Origin: Anas platyrhynchos
Lineage: Eukaryota; Chordata; Aves; Anseriformes; Anatidae
DNA: 64,000 nucleotides
Assembly: GCF_047663525.1 (NCBI RefSeq)
Contig: NC_092589.1
Coordinates: 57,903,501 to 57,967,500 of the forward strand
Reading direction: 5' to 3'
The notes under the pieces were generated by a model, which was given only the letters and a program-made list of their open reading frames with translations, was not told the DNA's origin and ran no database searches. Position numbers and translations under genes: made by a program. Of this stretch, positions 30,697 through 44,060 are shown piece after piece. Each line of letters starts with the position of its first letter. The first letter of the stretch is position 1.

Positions 30697-33600
30697 GGAA
30701 AGGAAAGATGCCAATGGTCCATAAATAATCTCTAGATAATGTGTTAAAGACCTATGCTAAGTGGCACTCTTACAAACCCATATTTATATTAAAAACCCTC
30801 ATATGCACACATTACATAAACTATAAATTGTAGCAGCTGAAAGTAAAATAAATGCGTTGTGATGAACATACATCAACTTTACCATCCATTACATGTCATC
30901 TTTGTGAGAAAAATACTTTATTTTTTAATTCTAAGCTATGTATTTTAAAAAGTTAACACAAACCATGTATTTTAGCTTTATCAAAATCTAAATACCTATA
31001 TCCCAGAAACAAGCAATTACACAGAACTGAATTATAAACTATGCACGGATGAGTAATAAACCACTAAAGTTTTAAATAGAGCTCCAGTGAGAAAAGATGC
31101 CTCAGGTGTGCATCTGGATGCCTGGACAGGTAATTTAACGGATTCATCCTTGTGAAATTCCATTTTTTTTTTCAATAAATGAAGCTCTGGGGTGTAATTT
31201 GGGACAGTATCTTCATAATATAGGGCTGTCCAACATTCAGAGTGCTAGCACCCAGAGCAGATCAGAAAGCAGCCAGTGATTTTGCAGGTTCTGGCTTTTG
31301 GCTTTCACCTCCCTGAAAGCCACCTGAGGGGTGCAGCAGGGCAGCGTTGCAAAAAGCCTTGGCACAGGTGCTGGCTGCTTGGGAGGACTGAAAACCAGGG
31401 GATGAATCACCCCTCCACTCCCAGCAGAGTGTCTTGGTCCCCTCCTCTGCAGGGAAAGAGTTCTGCTGTTGCTAAAAAATCGGCTTCCAAATAATTTAGT
31501 CTTTACTTAGCATAAGAAAAAAAAAAAAAAAAGCTACAAGATGAAGGCTAATGAAATACTGGAAAGGGAATTACTTTGCAGTAATAAAATACTTGGCATG
31601 TTTCTAAGGGCACAACATTACATACAGGTCTGTGGAGGGTCCTTCAGAGCGAGGTTTCTGAGGCCCCTGCACCTGAACCTGTAGCCTGGTAGCAGGAAAG
31701 CTGCCACACCAGCCTACACCGTGCTACGAAGGCAGGCCACACATTAACCCAAGACTCAGCATAGCATGGGCAGCTGGAGAAAGCAAACAAGCAGAGGGAA
31801 CAAAGATGTGCCCTTTCTTTCTACATTAACCCCTGCATGAAGAATTTAGTAATGGATTTTGAGCCTAAAGTGGGAACTGCTACATTTTCCAGCTCTGTGG
31901 TCCTACTACCTAGCTCACAAGGCTCTTGATGCCGTTCCCACGTACATGCAATATTCCTCATTTGGATACTTTTTGAATTAGTTGGACACCTTCAGCCATA
32001 GGTAAGCTAAACGAGGATATGCCTTGTGCTTATCTGGCAAACTGTGCTGGGGAGGAAGAGTGCTTGGCAAGTCACACCAGGGGCACAGACCAGGCTCCTG
32101 GTAGCATGGAGACCTTTGCTATTTATCGTGACGATACCTAGGAAAGGAAGGATGCAGTGCAGAGCTCTAGGTTTTACTTCTCACCTCTCCCACTGACTGT
32201 ACAAACAGGGTGATAACTGCTCGGCCTCTCAGTTTGCTCCTCTAAATCACAGCGCTCTCAGGAGTACATCAGCTGGGGGGTTTGAGGCTCAACTTGTACA
32301 AACCAATTCTGATTCCTTCCATCAAGTGTCTCATTAAGTGTAAAGCGCCTCTGGGGAAAGGCAGCTGATTAAACAGATTCCTCTGTGACATAATGAATTT
32401 ACAAAACCCCTCCAGTTTTGCTGGGAGATGTTTGGGGAAAAAGACGTTCAGCCACCGAGGGCAAAGTCCACCGAGAGGGAGAATGACTCCAGCTCCCTGC
32501 CTGTGGGGCTGAGAGGCGCTTTCTGCTGGGTGCTGGGAGCGAGAGGAGAGGCAGGGAGGCAGGGCACCCACACCCCATCTCACAGCTCACAGCCTGAGCC
32601 CATCTCTGCCAGCATCCCCACACGGCTCCTGCACTCAAAGCCCGAGGTGAAGCTCCTCCAGGCGGGCTCTGCTCACGCAGGAGGTGTGAGGAAGGAGGCC
32701 GAGGCGTTTCCTCGCGTTCGGATCCTGTTTCCAGTGTGACTCAGCTCTGCAGAGCCCATAAGGATGACATGGGCTGTGCTTTATTAGCAGTTAGGTTAAT
32801 GTTTGGAAATAAAAAGACTGATGGTTTTATCTGTTTAATGATTTGGTGCTGCCAAGAGCAACCATAAGCACAGCTCAATGGTGCATGAAGAGAGTACAGG
32901 CTGACACTCATTTCCCACCGCTCACATCCAAACATTAGCACACAAGTTGTGCAGCAGGCTGGCAGGGGCAGGCAGCCAGCATCGCAGCTATTGGCCTGAC
33001 TCAACGATAATCTTTTTTCTTCACGGAGATTTTAAACCTCCCTGCAATGGACGGGGATAAGGATGGGCGAGGTGGGCTTGGTTTTGAAGCCTGAAGTTCA
33101 TTTGTGTTTGCCCAGCTTCCTATGCCCTCGGCTGAACTTAGCTACAAAGCTGAGGACTAAAAGACTCCTCTCTTTTTCTCCCCGTTATTATTTCACCTGT
33201 GTGGATATCCTTTTCTATTTTCACATTTTAAATCCAACTCCACCCAGGCATATGCTTTAGGAAACAGGAGCTGCAATGCGGACTGGCCACGTGCAGCCAG
33301 GCACCACCACCAGCCTGCCACACGCAGCCAGCAGCAGATACAGCAGCAGCAATTCCTTACAGATCCTGCGGTCAGCTGGCGTGGAGGCAACGCTGGGTCT
33401 GGCAGGTACCACCAGAGCAAAGAGCCACCAGGAGCCAGTGGACACAAGGAAGATGGCTCATCAGCTGATTGCTCCCTCAGCTAGTGGTTATCGCCATTTG
33501 TCACGGAGTAAGTGCAACTGCTAGACTTATTGATCCTTCGAAATTTACGTAGAGCAGAGCTTGGCCATTTTTGGCCGAGTCACACAGAACACATCTCCTT

Positions 33601-34487
33601 CTGTGCACAAAGCCAAGGGAGGGAGAACCCGCTGAAATAATCACGCTGGAGTCGCACTCCAAGCAAAGCTGCCTTGGATGTGCAAACACATGCCTCACCG
33701 GCTTCTGGGAAGACGCATGGCTGTGTGTATAATGCTCCAGCTGGCCCAGCAATGCCAACGAGTAAATATTGTGCAGTTGTAAGAGTGCTGCATAGCTCGC
33801 AACTAGCCCCACAAAGTGCTTTTTGTAAAAGCGCCGCAGGCAGCCCAGCAGCTGCTCGGGGAGCTGTCACACAGGCAGCAGGGCCAACCACGTTAAACAA
33901 GAAAGAGCTTCTGCAGGGCTGGCAGACCTGGAGCACTAGGTCTCCAAGACCCCTAAAGCTTCTGTTATTGCCCCCCATCTTATTTATTTCCCCTATTTTT
34001 ATTCTATTGGTATCTACTATTTCCAGTCAAAAGGGCTGTATCAGCAGCCCATGTTCTCAACCACCTTCTTATATGTCTGTGACACCTCTAAGACGGAAAA
34101 CACTGCCAGGAGTTACCCATGACCTTCACACACCAGGTCAACACTTCAAAGCTTTTCCCCTCTGCCAGAGCTACACTGTTTGCTAGCACAAAAATAAGCG
34201 GAGTCTGAGCTCTTCCCACTCTCCCTGGTTTTCCTCATATACTTAATAGAAAAATAGCTGGAGCACAACTCCCACATATTGCATGAGATCCAGACTCCAG
34301 CAGCCCTAAAACAGGCTTTTTCCTGTCCTAAGTCTATGCTAGAACTAGTCAAAATTTAACACTTGCAAGAGTATAATGTCTTTAGAGCAGGGGAAGGAGG
34401 GGGGGAATCCAAACAAACCCAAACACACCCAAAGATGAGCTGCTGCTTCCACAACTAACAAAACCCCACAATGCTAAGCACATCATT

Positions 34488-34509
34488 AAAAAAAAAAAAA
34501 AAAAAAAAA
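34488..34509. repeat. A-run (22 bp)
   Basis: Uninterrupted A-run in intergenic DNA. No retroelement body or target-site duplication is apparent. Confidence 0.95.
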
Positions 34510-35346
34510 GTCTTTCCACCACCTCTTTAACCCCAGCCTCAAGGCCACCTCTGCTCAACAGCTACATACTTTCCCTCCAGCTTCACATTTGCAGCCTTGC
34601 TATCCTAATGAGAAACCTCTGCCAGCTGGATCCAGCTCCCCCAGCAATCTCTGTAATGAGGACAGGCACCTTGGGACCTACCTGCCTGGCTCAGAAGAAG
34701 AATTTGGTTTGTTTTTTCCAATCCCCCATGCTGCATAGAGTCCTCTGAGGCCATGATAAGTGAATGCCAGACCACCTGGCAGCAAAAGCAGATAAGGAGG
34801 GGACTGTCAAATATCTGATGTGTGGGAGGTAGCCAGGGTGGGAGGAAAGAGTTAATCAGGAAAGGGCTAATCAGCCCTCGGATATGAGCACCCAGCTTTG
34901 ATCCCAAGCCTGTGAAGAGGGTGCAGGGTGCTGGTGCATGTCTGGTGAAACTTCTTTTTGGCTATATAGCTTAATTTCTTTACTACATTCCTTTTTTCCC
35001 CCTACTTCATTTGCTGTATTTCAGTCACAGCTAGTTGGGAAGGGGAGGCTTCACTTTCTCATGAAGTTACTGTTCAGCCAAAGCCCAACTTTAAAAATAC
35101 ATTTTCTAAATATGCACTATTCACTCTTGTCCTCAGTAATTTGGTTGGCAGAAATAAGAGCTGCAAAAGCAGATCTTGTCAGTCATTCTCAAGCCTTCCA
35201 TAATATGGAAACGATCACCTGCCATCTAAATTGTATTTTTAAAGTGGCATAGTGTCTTAATAAGATGCACACACCTGAAGCCTCTTTTTGTTTTCTAATA
35301 AAAAACATATTTGTGGTGATGGCATCAGTGCACAGGTGAGATAACT

Positions 35347-35475
35347 GATCATAGAACCATAGGATGCTTTGGGTTGGAAGAGACCTAAGAGATCATCTAA
35401 TTCCAACCCCCCTGCCATGGGCAGGGACACAAAACCTTCCAGGTAGTCCCTAAAAAACCACCCAGGCCTGTTTTC
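35347..35475 (-). mobile_element. CR1 LINE 3'-end fragment
   Basis: The plus strand begins GATCATAGAACCATAGGATG and continues TTTGGGTTGGAAGAGACCTA, AGATCATCTAATTCCAACCC and CCTGCCATGGGCAGGGACAC. This is the reverse complement of the classic avian CR1 3' UTR, so the element lies on the minus strand with its 3' end at 35347. It is 5'-truncated, as most CR1 copies are. Similarity fades after about 35430. Confidence 0.93.
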
Positions 35476-36828
35476 TATCATTTTCTGTAAACACACTGCA
35501 TGTATCTGTGCACGTGCAAGTACTTTCTATTTGGCAGACACCCACTGGTGCAGCTTCAACCTTCTGTCTCACGAAAGCCAAAGGATGAGTGTTTGCTCAT
35601 GTGCAGAGGAGGCAATGCACAGCACCTTGCAGCTCTGGAAGTGCAAGGCACAGGTGTTTGCCCTGTACCATGTCACATGGACTCTGTCACACAAAGGGGC
35701 AGCTGCCCCTGCATGCAGACTCTTTGGAATTCAAGGCATTTTGCTCAGAAGGTGAAATTGAAATGCTATACAGAAATATGGTAGCGGATACTCTCAGTTG
35801 CATGGTGTTGTCTGCGCAGCACAACAAAGAAGCAAAAACAGTGCTGTATTTGCTCCTGACCCACATGACGTGGATAGGATATGGGCCTGATGCAGAGGAG
35901 ATTTTGCTATTTTCTATTTTCAGGCTAAGATTTAGGAAGGGCAGAGGAAGATTAGGGGTTAGTAACATACAGTCATCATTTGCATGTTCTGGACACGTAC
36001 CCCTACTTCATGCAGCCAGTGCCCACTCATTTCAGACCTGTCTTTCTGAACCAGTGAGCACCAGTGATTCTAGCTGTACTCAGTGAGATATGGAGGCATT
36101 CAGCAACTTTAAAAGAGGACCAAGGAAATCTGGTGCTTGAGTCTGAAATTATGTTTGAAGAATGATCCCAAAATAAGCAAAACATTTGTTTTCCACTAAA
36201 AAGCCTCCTAAGAATTAAACTGGAATTATCCTGTGATAAACTTAGCTACAGAGCTTCTGGGACAGAGTGTCCAGAGGACGAGCGTTCTTCACCTTATCAT
36301 CTGAATGTTAATTTTGACCCCAAACACAAATTTGGTGCCAGGTATAGCACCGTGTTTGTGGTGTGTTGCAAATGTCAGTTTGCAAGGGAATGTGTTGGCT
36401 TATGGCATAAAAGCAAAAAGCACAGAGCTCTAAGTTCAACTGCATTTGCCTTTGCTTGGAAAAGAAATAATTATTCTATTTGTTTTGCTTCCAAGATGTG
36501 AATAGCAAATGTCTTTCTCACCTCACTGAGAGGAAAAAATCACACCCAATATGGTTAAGGTGCACCCCTCTTTACTAAGCAGTGTGACAACCTTGCAATT
36601 TGAAAAACTTTTTTTTGGCTGATACTTTTTTTTTTTTTTTTAATGTGATTTCTGCTTTAAAGATGCCTCATGCACAAATGTCTTGGGTTGTTTCCTACAA
36701 AATGGCAGAGCTCATAAATAAAAGGAATAGGCAGAGCAGCAGAAAAGTGAAGAAGTGAAACTTATTTCAAATGTGCTTTTAGAGGAGCTGATTTAGCTGC
36801 AGTCTGGAGGCAATACTTGGCATAGGGG

Positions 36829-36853
36829 AAAAAAAAAAAAAAAAAAAAAAAAA
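36829..36853. repeat. A-run (25 bp)
   Basis: Longest homopolymer in the window: 25 uninterrupted A residues. No recognisable retrocopy lies upstream. Confidence 0.95.
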
Positions 36854-39800
36854 GCTTTAAAATGAGTAGAGCTGGTCCTGTCACCAGGGCTTGGAGTGGG
36901 CATCATTCCCACAGGGTCTAGGCACCTGTGGGGAGCTCTTCTGGGAGTATGTGACCTCTGATACTGCCATGGCTGCTGCTTTCATTTATTTATTGCTGCA
37001 ATTGAGATCACCTCGAGCTCAGATATACCTTCCAGACAGCCAGTGGCCAGTTGAGGGTTTTGATGTTTGTGTCCTGTGACCAAATGCAAAGTCTGGGGAG
37101 GACAACAGGCTCATAGCACGCGTTTCTACAAGGCTTGACACCAGAATTGCTGTTTTTTGGCTCTTTGGGGGACCCTCCCTCCTTTTTTCAGCCACTGGGT
37201 GCCATGACATAAATTTCCTGAGGTCCTCATGGTGGTGTCCTCTGACTGCAGGCCTGTGGCAGGGAGCCCTTCAGCACAGCCAGCGCTTGGTAGTGTCAAG
37301 TTCCCCTCCTCCCCTCAGCTTCCATGGCAGCAACCTGTGTCCCTGTGCCCCGACTTGGCCGCAGTCCCCCATGGTAACACGATCCACAAAGGGAACATGA
37401 GAAGGTGTTTTCTGGGCCAAGGATTTTCCCCTGGCAGGTTTCAGAAAGGCCCATGTCCTCCTCTCTGCTCTAGTGTTACTCCAACCCGCCTCTGCAGCCT
37501 CGACTGTCCTGGCATCACCTGGCAGTCCCTGCCCCGGGTACGTTTCATCCTGGCTGTGCTACTTCGATCAATCAGAGCAAATCAACTGCAGATCGGGGCA
37601 AGTTGCCACGCGGGCTGGCATGCCTGGCTCATGCCTCACCCCTGGCCACATGCTGGACTAACTTCTCCTCAGCCTGCACTGCTTTCTCAGCAGCTCTCTT
37701 TTGACTGCAATGTTGCTGGTGGCAGTGTAGGAAACACACACAGAAATCCTGAATTTGAGCACTTCATGTATAATTTTTTATGTCTATTGAAAGCTCACAC
37801 CCTATATTGCTAGCCTCCCTATGCATTCAGTAGCACCTACAAAAGGCAAGTATTTTGCCCACACGCTTTGCAAAGGGCTGTTCTCCAGGCAGCGCTCACC
37901 ACATCTAGCTTTCCCCATTTTCCCCTCATTTGGGTTGTCCCCAGCATGGCTAGACACCGCTCAAGCCCACACGTCTGTCTCCTTTCACCCCTGCTGCTTG
38001 GGAGGGCCAGGCATGAAGCCCGGAGGGGAGGCAAGCAGCCTCGGCCTGACCCGCCACGTAATGGCTGCCGCCTCTCAGGGCGGCGCTGCATGGCGAGCGT
38101 CTCCACCCGGTGAGGTGGAGCAGTGCCCTGGCTGGCCCAGGGTGTGATGGTGGCGCTGGCCTTGGCTGGTCCCGGGCGAGGTGCAGCCCTGTTTTCCTCC
38201 CCAAAAATCTTGTCTTGAGCACAGGTCCACGGGGGGCCAGCGCCAGGGGATTTCACGTGCGATATAAGCTGCCCTAGCAGGCGTGCTGTGGGTGAGTTAA
38301 GGACATACTTTCAGCCTTAATTCTGAGTTTCCTAGGTTTTGTCAGTTTAAGCCAGATTCCTAATGTTATTTTAATGCCGTTGTTTTGTGTGTGAATAATA
38401 TGCTTTCCATGCCAAACCACAAGCCCTGGAACCAGTATCTCATAAAAATGCCTAGAGTCCAAAGCTAATAGCTGTTATTCAGCTGATCGAGTGATGCCTA
38501 AAAAGTTACAGATTAATGCTGCTCCCAGTGGGAGGGTAAAATTAGGCTTGCTGTCTGCTGGGACTGGGTGCTGTTTCACACAGCATCTGACCAGGGGCTG
38601 GGGCATCCTTTGGGATTGCTTAGCCCCAGCCACAGGCTCTGTCTGGGGTCCCTGTGGGCAGAGGTGTGGTATGAGGGGTTTACATGAGTTTTTCCTTAAA
38701 AATGCCCTCACCCTTCCAGGAACACCCCATCAAGTGATGGTCACTGCAGCTCACCCTCACCCAGCCCTGCCTTAGCAGGATGTGATTCAGGGGACACCAA
38801 AAAGGTGGGTGGACAGCAGCTCGCTCCCCCAGCCGTCAGCATTAGCACAAGGGTGGACGTGATGAAGCTGGGTCCTGGATCACTGCCAGCCTAGCCCAGG
38901 GCAGGGACGTGTTCACATGGGGTGGTGTTGAGAGGGGATAGGAAACGGGGGCGAAACTGTCCCTGCACACTCGCCTTCACTTCAGGCTGGGAAATCGAGC
39001 CACAGGATGTCAGTGCAGCCTGTGCGAATGCCAAGCTTTCCGAAAGAAATGACTATCTTTTCTCAAGAGCACGGAGGAAGATCTCTTTCCCAGAACATCT
39101 TCTTATTTAGGAAACTCACATCACGATGGCAAAGCAAAGCGGAATGCTTATTTGGGAATAAGAAAATGAGATGTGGCCTGAAGTCAGTGCCTGCGTGTAG
39201 ACACCGCAGCAGAAAGTTGGAGGGCAAACCAGAGGCAGTTGTGTGCTCACAAATACAGTGCTGAATGGGCTGGAGGCCCAGACAGCTGCTATTTGCTGCC
39301 TGCGTCCTCGGATACTCGATGTGGATTTGTAAGGTATTGATTATTTTCCTGTTACAACACAGAGGGATTAGCTAGATTAGCTTCTGCAGAGGTGAGAAAG
39401 AAATGTGTCATATAGACTGTTTGTTTTGCTCTAATTGGATTCACACCCTCTTTCTGAATAAATCTTGTTTTACTCCAGCTCTTGTGGTTTTTCATGGCGA
39501 TGAATGCTGAGGAGCTCTTCTCAGAACAGGCAAGTGGTTCTCAGCTCTGCTGGGAAAAGCAAAGGGATAGTGCTGGGATCACCAGAGAGGCAAGTAGCTT
39601 GCAAACAGGGTAGCCAAGGAAGCTGCCATGGTCACATCCTAGCTAATGCTTCCCAATCACAGCTGTTGGCAGAGCTTATTTGTAAAGAGACATCTAAGCT
39701 TTTCAGCCCTTCTGGATGCAACTTTCACACCTGCTCTGGGCAACATGCCTAGAGCATGGCTGTGGTGCTTATTAGAAAGTGGTGTGTCCTGGTCCCCATT

Positions 39801-42006
39801 GAGCAGGGTGCACTGCTCTGTATACTAAAATTGCATCTAATTTTCAGCTGCAGTTCATCATCTTTCCTATCTGGTGCAGAAGACTGTAGAAAAATTAACT
39901 TCATCTGCTGTTTTCCCTCATCTCCTTGCTCAGAAATGTGGAAAGTACCTGCAGCAATGGTGGCTTCTCAAATTCATCCTTTAAACCTCAGGAAACAAAA
40001 CAAGTTCATATGGAAAAGAAATAAATGCATAGTTTAAAAAAATCTAGGTCTGTATAGTGGTAAAGTGCTAAGTGTCCTTACTTGGTTAATCCTGCTAAAC
40101 AAGTAAATGCTATTTACTCCTTCGTGCCCTGACCAGTGAAAGCTTTTGACATCTCTTTGCCGGTCTTTGCATTTGAAGCTAGGCTCTCTGCCTCGGAGTC
40201 AGATGGGTATCAAAAACCTCAGACCAGCTGGACAGTCTGAACAAGCATTCAGAGTTAAGCCTTAAATTTGAAATTCTTCCACTCATTCCATGTTCCTACA
40301 GAGAATGAATGAATGTTACATCAGGAAGTCAGACTTCTATGGAGAGCACCTGCTCCTGCAGTTTCCAAAGATGTCCTATGTTTGTGGATCCCTATGGGTC
40401 TACACAAACCTGTGAGTTGTCTGAGACACTTAGGTTGGTTGTACTGGAATTTGTGCACATGTTAAACTTGACAGAAAAATTTTCTTTCATTTCTGTTTTG
40501 GTCATGTTATATTTTCTGTTGGCTTTATTATTTAATATCTTGATCCTGAAGCATAAAATAAATCCATATTCTCTTATGGTACATTCATTTTTTGAGGTGG
40601 GTATTTGAGTGATTTGACGTATAGGCTGCCATAATTCTCATTAATACCATTTGTCTTGCTCATTTGCTCATTCAGAACTCATTTATTTTAGTACTTTTAG
40701 AGCCAATGGGAGGTGCTAAATAAACATTTCAAACTGTAAATAAAGTTACTGGCCAACTGTGAATGGGTAAAATTAAGTAATTTTTCCAACATCACACATG
40801 TAAGCAGAGGATCCAATTCTGCAGAACAGCTTTTGGATTCCTCCTCTTTCTCTTCCTAGCTTGTCCTGCTAGGAACATTTAATACACATCAGATAAGCCC
40901 TTTACAGCCTCCTTCCCTGCACTGTTCCCTAAAGCAATATATATCCTGACCAAAAAAAAAAAAAAAAAGTCTCAATTTTTAAAAAAAAATTGTATGATCA
41001 TATAATTCAAATAACTTTTTCTGATATGGGCAATACAGCCCATTTATTTCTTTATCTTCATTCCAGAGTACCTCAGCCATCTTAGCAGAAAATTTCCCCT
41101 CGATACTCAGCCTGAACTAAACATGTAGATTTTTCCTAGCAGGGAAAATTCCAGTCCACAAAGTGAAAGTTAAGTAAAAGGAAAATAACGGAGATCAGCC
41201 TGCTACTAGAAAATATGATACAACTTGGACAACGGGAATCACAGTAATACAGGAATCACTGTATCTGCTGAAGTTTGCCACCTCTGCAAAGATGATGCCA
41301 GTTGATTTGATTACACATGGAAGAAGTGCTATACAGATTTTTAGGGCAGAAAGTAGAAGAAAATACTGGTTTTAATGGAAACCAGTGGTGGAATTTGGAG
41401 AGTCAATGGTAAAGATATTACTTTCCTGTCACACTACCCACACAGCACAGTGGGAAAGGCTCAGTAGTACAGGGAAGGATGAGATGGGCCCTCAGGGTGG
41501 CACAGTTAAAACATTAAAATGGGGAAGTAATAGGCTACCAATCCCTCTCCCTTACTGTTCTTCCAGGGGGCAGTGGAAAGATGCTAGTCCTCTCCAGATT
41601 GAAAGTAAAGATTTATGGATTACCTTATACAGAATTTAAAAAAATAACAAGATGACTTTTAGGAAATGTAGCATATAGCAGAAAGATGCATTTTTCTGTT
41701 GCTTTCATATCGAGCTGGAAATTGAAGAACTCTGTATAATCTGAGGAAAAACCCCAACAGTCCTCATCACTACAATTCGGTTAAATCTCTCTCTTCAGTG
41801 GCTTCCAAATCACAGAAACCCTGGGTGGAGGTGAGAGGGGGGAGCTGAGGAGCTTGGGGCTTTAAGATGCCAGGGCAGAAAATTATGCATCTCTTCAAGA
41901 GAAACTGAAAATATCACTTAATGTCTCCAAGCAGATAAGTTCATAAATGAGCCTGCCTGATTGTGGACTGGCTTAGTCGTCAACTTAGTATTCAGGAACA
42001 GGAACA

Positions 42007-42020
42007 ATTGCCATAGCAAC
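42007..42020. promoter_or_regulatory. Candidate RFX X-box
   Basis: ATTGCCATAGCAAC matches the X-box form GTNRCC-AT-RGYAAC in all but the first base. It lies in intergenic DNA, so a distal element is the only plausible role. Sequence match only. Confidence 0.4.
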
Positions 42021-43839
42021 ATTCCCATCTTCTGACATGTATCATGCAGATCATGTAGTCAAGGCAGCGCAGCATCCTCTCACACATGTGCTCTATGAAC
42101 TTTTGTATTCCTGATAATATTAAAGAGAGAAATATGTCTCATGATTGACATTCTTGCCTGTGTTTCTTTATGATTCCTAAAAAAATATATGGAAATGCTT
42201 CCCTTCCCCCATCCTCCTCCTTTGAACTGTTTTCTCTCCATCCCACTGAAATGATGAGAACAGCTCATGCCCCAGATCTGCAGATATATGTTCCTGACAG
42301 TAGTCCTACGCTATGCAAATGTGTAAACTGCAAAATGTAGAGGCTTTTAAAAAATTAAGTATATCCAGCTGAATCTAAATTCCGAGTAAAAGTGCTGAAA
42401 GGAATTAGAAATTTTCCAGTACCTGCATAATTAATGTGCTATTAGACAAAGCCTTACATCTTTTTTCTTGTTCTTTTTTTTTTACTTTTCTATTTTTTGT
42501 TTTGTTTTGAGTTAGTCTGAAATCTCCAGTCACACATGCCAACCGTACCTATGGTACTTGCCAATATGTATGTCACCCTACAGGAGCTGCGTTCACAAGC
42601 ACAGCAGAGTATTTGCTGGAAACGGTGTTTCCAGCCAACGTCCACCTAACCCCTGGGATAGCTTGGGCTGTGTGGACCTCCTACTGAAGGAAGAGTCCTT
42701 CTGAACATCGCACAGGGCTAAGATGGGGTCCGGCACAAACAGGATGCTGCATTTTGTGCAGTAAACCCACCTTTGTCACCTTAACGTCAGCAGACAGACT
42801 TTACAGGTATTCCTGGTTTAATTGTATTGCAGGCCATCCAGTGGACCTCTTTCGAAGCTTAGCTCCAGTTCAGTTTTGTGGCTCCCTCCAAACACCCCAT
42901 AACACTGGAAATAGCTGGAATATAGTATGTAGGTCATGTTGGTGGCCGGACTTGGTGATCTTGAAAGTCTTCTTTAACTTAGATGAGCTTATGTTTCTAC
43001 AATCATGCCACCACACCGACATGCCTCCAATTGTGCCTATCCCAGCAGTGGTTCTGCCATTAAAAGTATCACAATACTCCTGCCTGAGGGTTGGCCTCAG
43101 CAGCTCCTTCCATTTTCAAAATCCTGCATAAATCTGTGGCCTCAGTAGAGACAGACTGAAACCCAATTTGACTGAGTGCATCTCTCTGGAGAGACACACA
43201 GCTGTTGGCTACACTTAGGTGATTTTTTTTCTAACCAGGTTGCTTATTTTCATTTGTTGTCTCTCACACAGCTTCCCCAGAGCTGCCTCTTGAGTGTTCG
43301 CTGCAAGATGTCCCTGTTGCGTGGGAGAAGGTGCCACTGTCTGTGCCGAGAGAGTTGCTTTGTATAATGGCTCTGCTGGAGGCAAGTCACCCTCAGATGG
43401 GTGCGAGGGTATGGCCAAGCCTGAGACCTTTGGGGAAAAATATTCTGAGTGTGCCCATCCTGTGGGATACAAGCCCTGTTGGTCTGCACATACGGGATTT
43501 CCCTTAACACAGGCTCGGGAGTTGCCCCGTGCACACCTGGTGCTCTTGAGCTATAAGGCTCACGTTTTGCTAGTATAATCTGTGTACAATGTAAATGTAA
43601 TTTAAAATTTACATCTGTTTTTAATGACTTTTTTTTTTCTTTCATTCCTGTCCTTCCCACCACTCACCTCTGATATTTAGGGTCACTGTACAAAGCTTAG
43701 GTACCCTTCTGCCCCGGGGAGGGTGAATGTCGTTATGCTGTGGTCAGTATTGCTCAATGGTTCACCTGGGATTACATCTTGAAGGAGTCTCTGCGGTTCT
43801 CAGGTTTGAGAACACTCTTCCTCTGTGTACTGCACAGAT

Positions 43840-44060
43840 GATTGCTCGAGAAATTATCATTCAAGAAATTCCTTCTTTATAACTTGTCCCATGGTGACTC
43901 TTGGTCGTACTACATACAGGTAGTTGAGGTCCCCCATTATCATAATTTTTGCTGCCTAAGTATTTTGCACTTAATTGCCACCTTCTGCTCTGTGACTAAT
44001 AATAATCCTACTCTGTAAAGCCACCCCTAGAGAAAATGGTTTGCAGCTTAGTACCAGTAG
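43840..44060 (-). mobile_element. Old CR1-type LINE fragment (endonuclease region)
   Basis: The plus strand carries GGTAGTTGAGGTCCCCCATT (43919-43938), which on the minus strand reads MGDLNYL, the GDFN(Y) motif of the LINE endonuclease. Neighbouring text (AAGAAATTCC...; GTAAAGCCACCCCTAGAG) fits the order of old CR1 elements. It is heavily degraded and its limits are approximate. Confidence 0.5.

Larger units (their letters stand above)
28331..35346. other. Intergenic region, no gene recognised
   Basis: Contains A-runs (30675-30696, 31517-31532, 34488-34509) and a GC-richer part at about 32400-34150. Open frames of 100-170 codons in that part do not resemble known proteins. Confidence 0.6.
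35476..43839. other. Intergenic region, no gene recognised
   Basis: Holds T- and A-runs (36626-36641, 36829-36853, 40952-40968), a GC-rich part at about 37230-38270 with a small CpG cluster near 38010-38260, and an RFX-type site at 42007-42020. Open frames of 165-194 codons (35589-36086, 37229-37813) look like chance frames in GC-richer DNA. Confidence 0.6.

Noticed and set aside
33674-34186. 170-codon open frame
   Set aside because: No domain, no conserved splice sites, and composition follows the local GC-rich patch.
35589-36086. 165-codon open frame next to a CR1 fragment
   Set aside because: No similarity to CR1 ORF2 or to any protein I know. Treated as chance.
36829-36853. A-run as the tail of a processed pseudogene
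   Set aside because: No coding remnant, poly(A) signal or target-site duplication is seen upstream. The same holds for the A-runs at 30675, 31517 and 34488.
37229-37813. 194-codon open frame
   Set aside because: GC-rich intergenic sequence with Pro/Ser/Cys-rich translation and no recognisable domain, most likely a chance frame.
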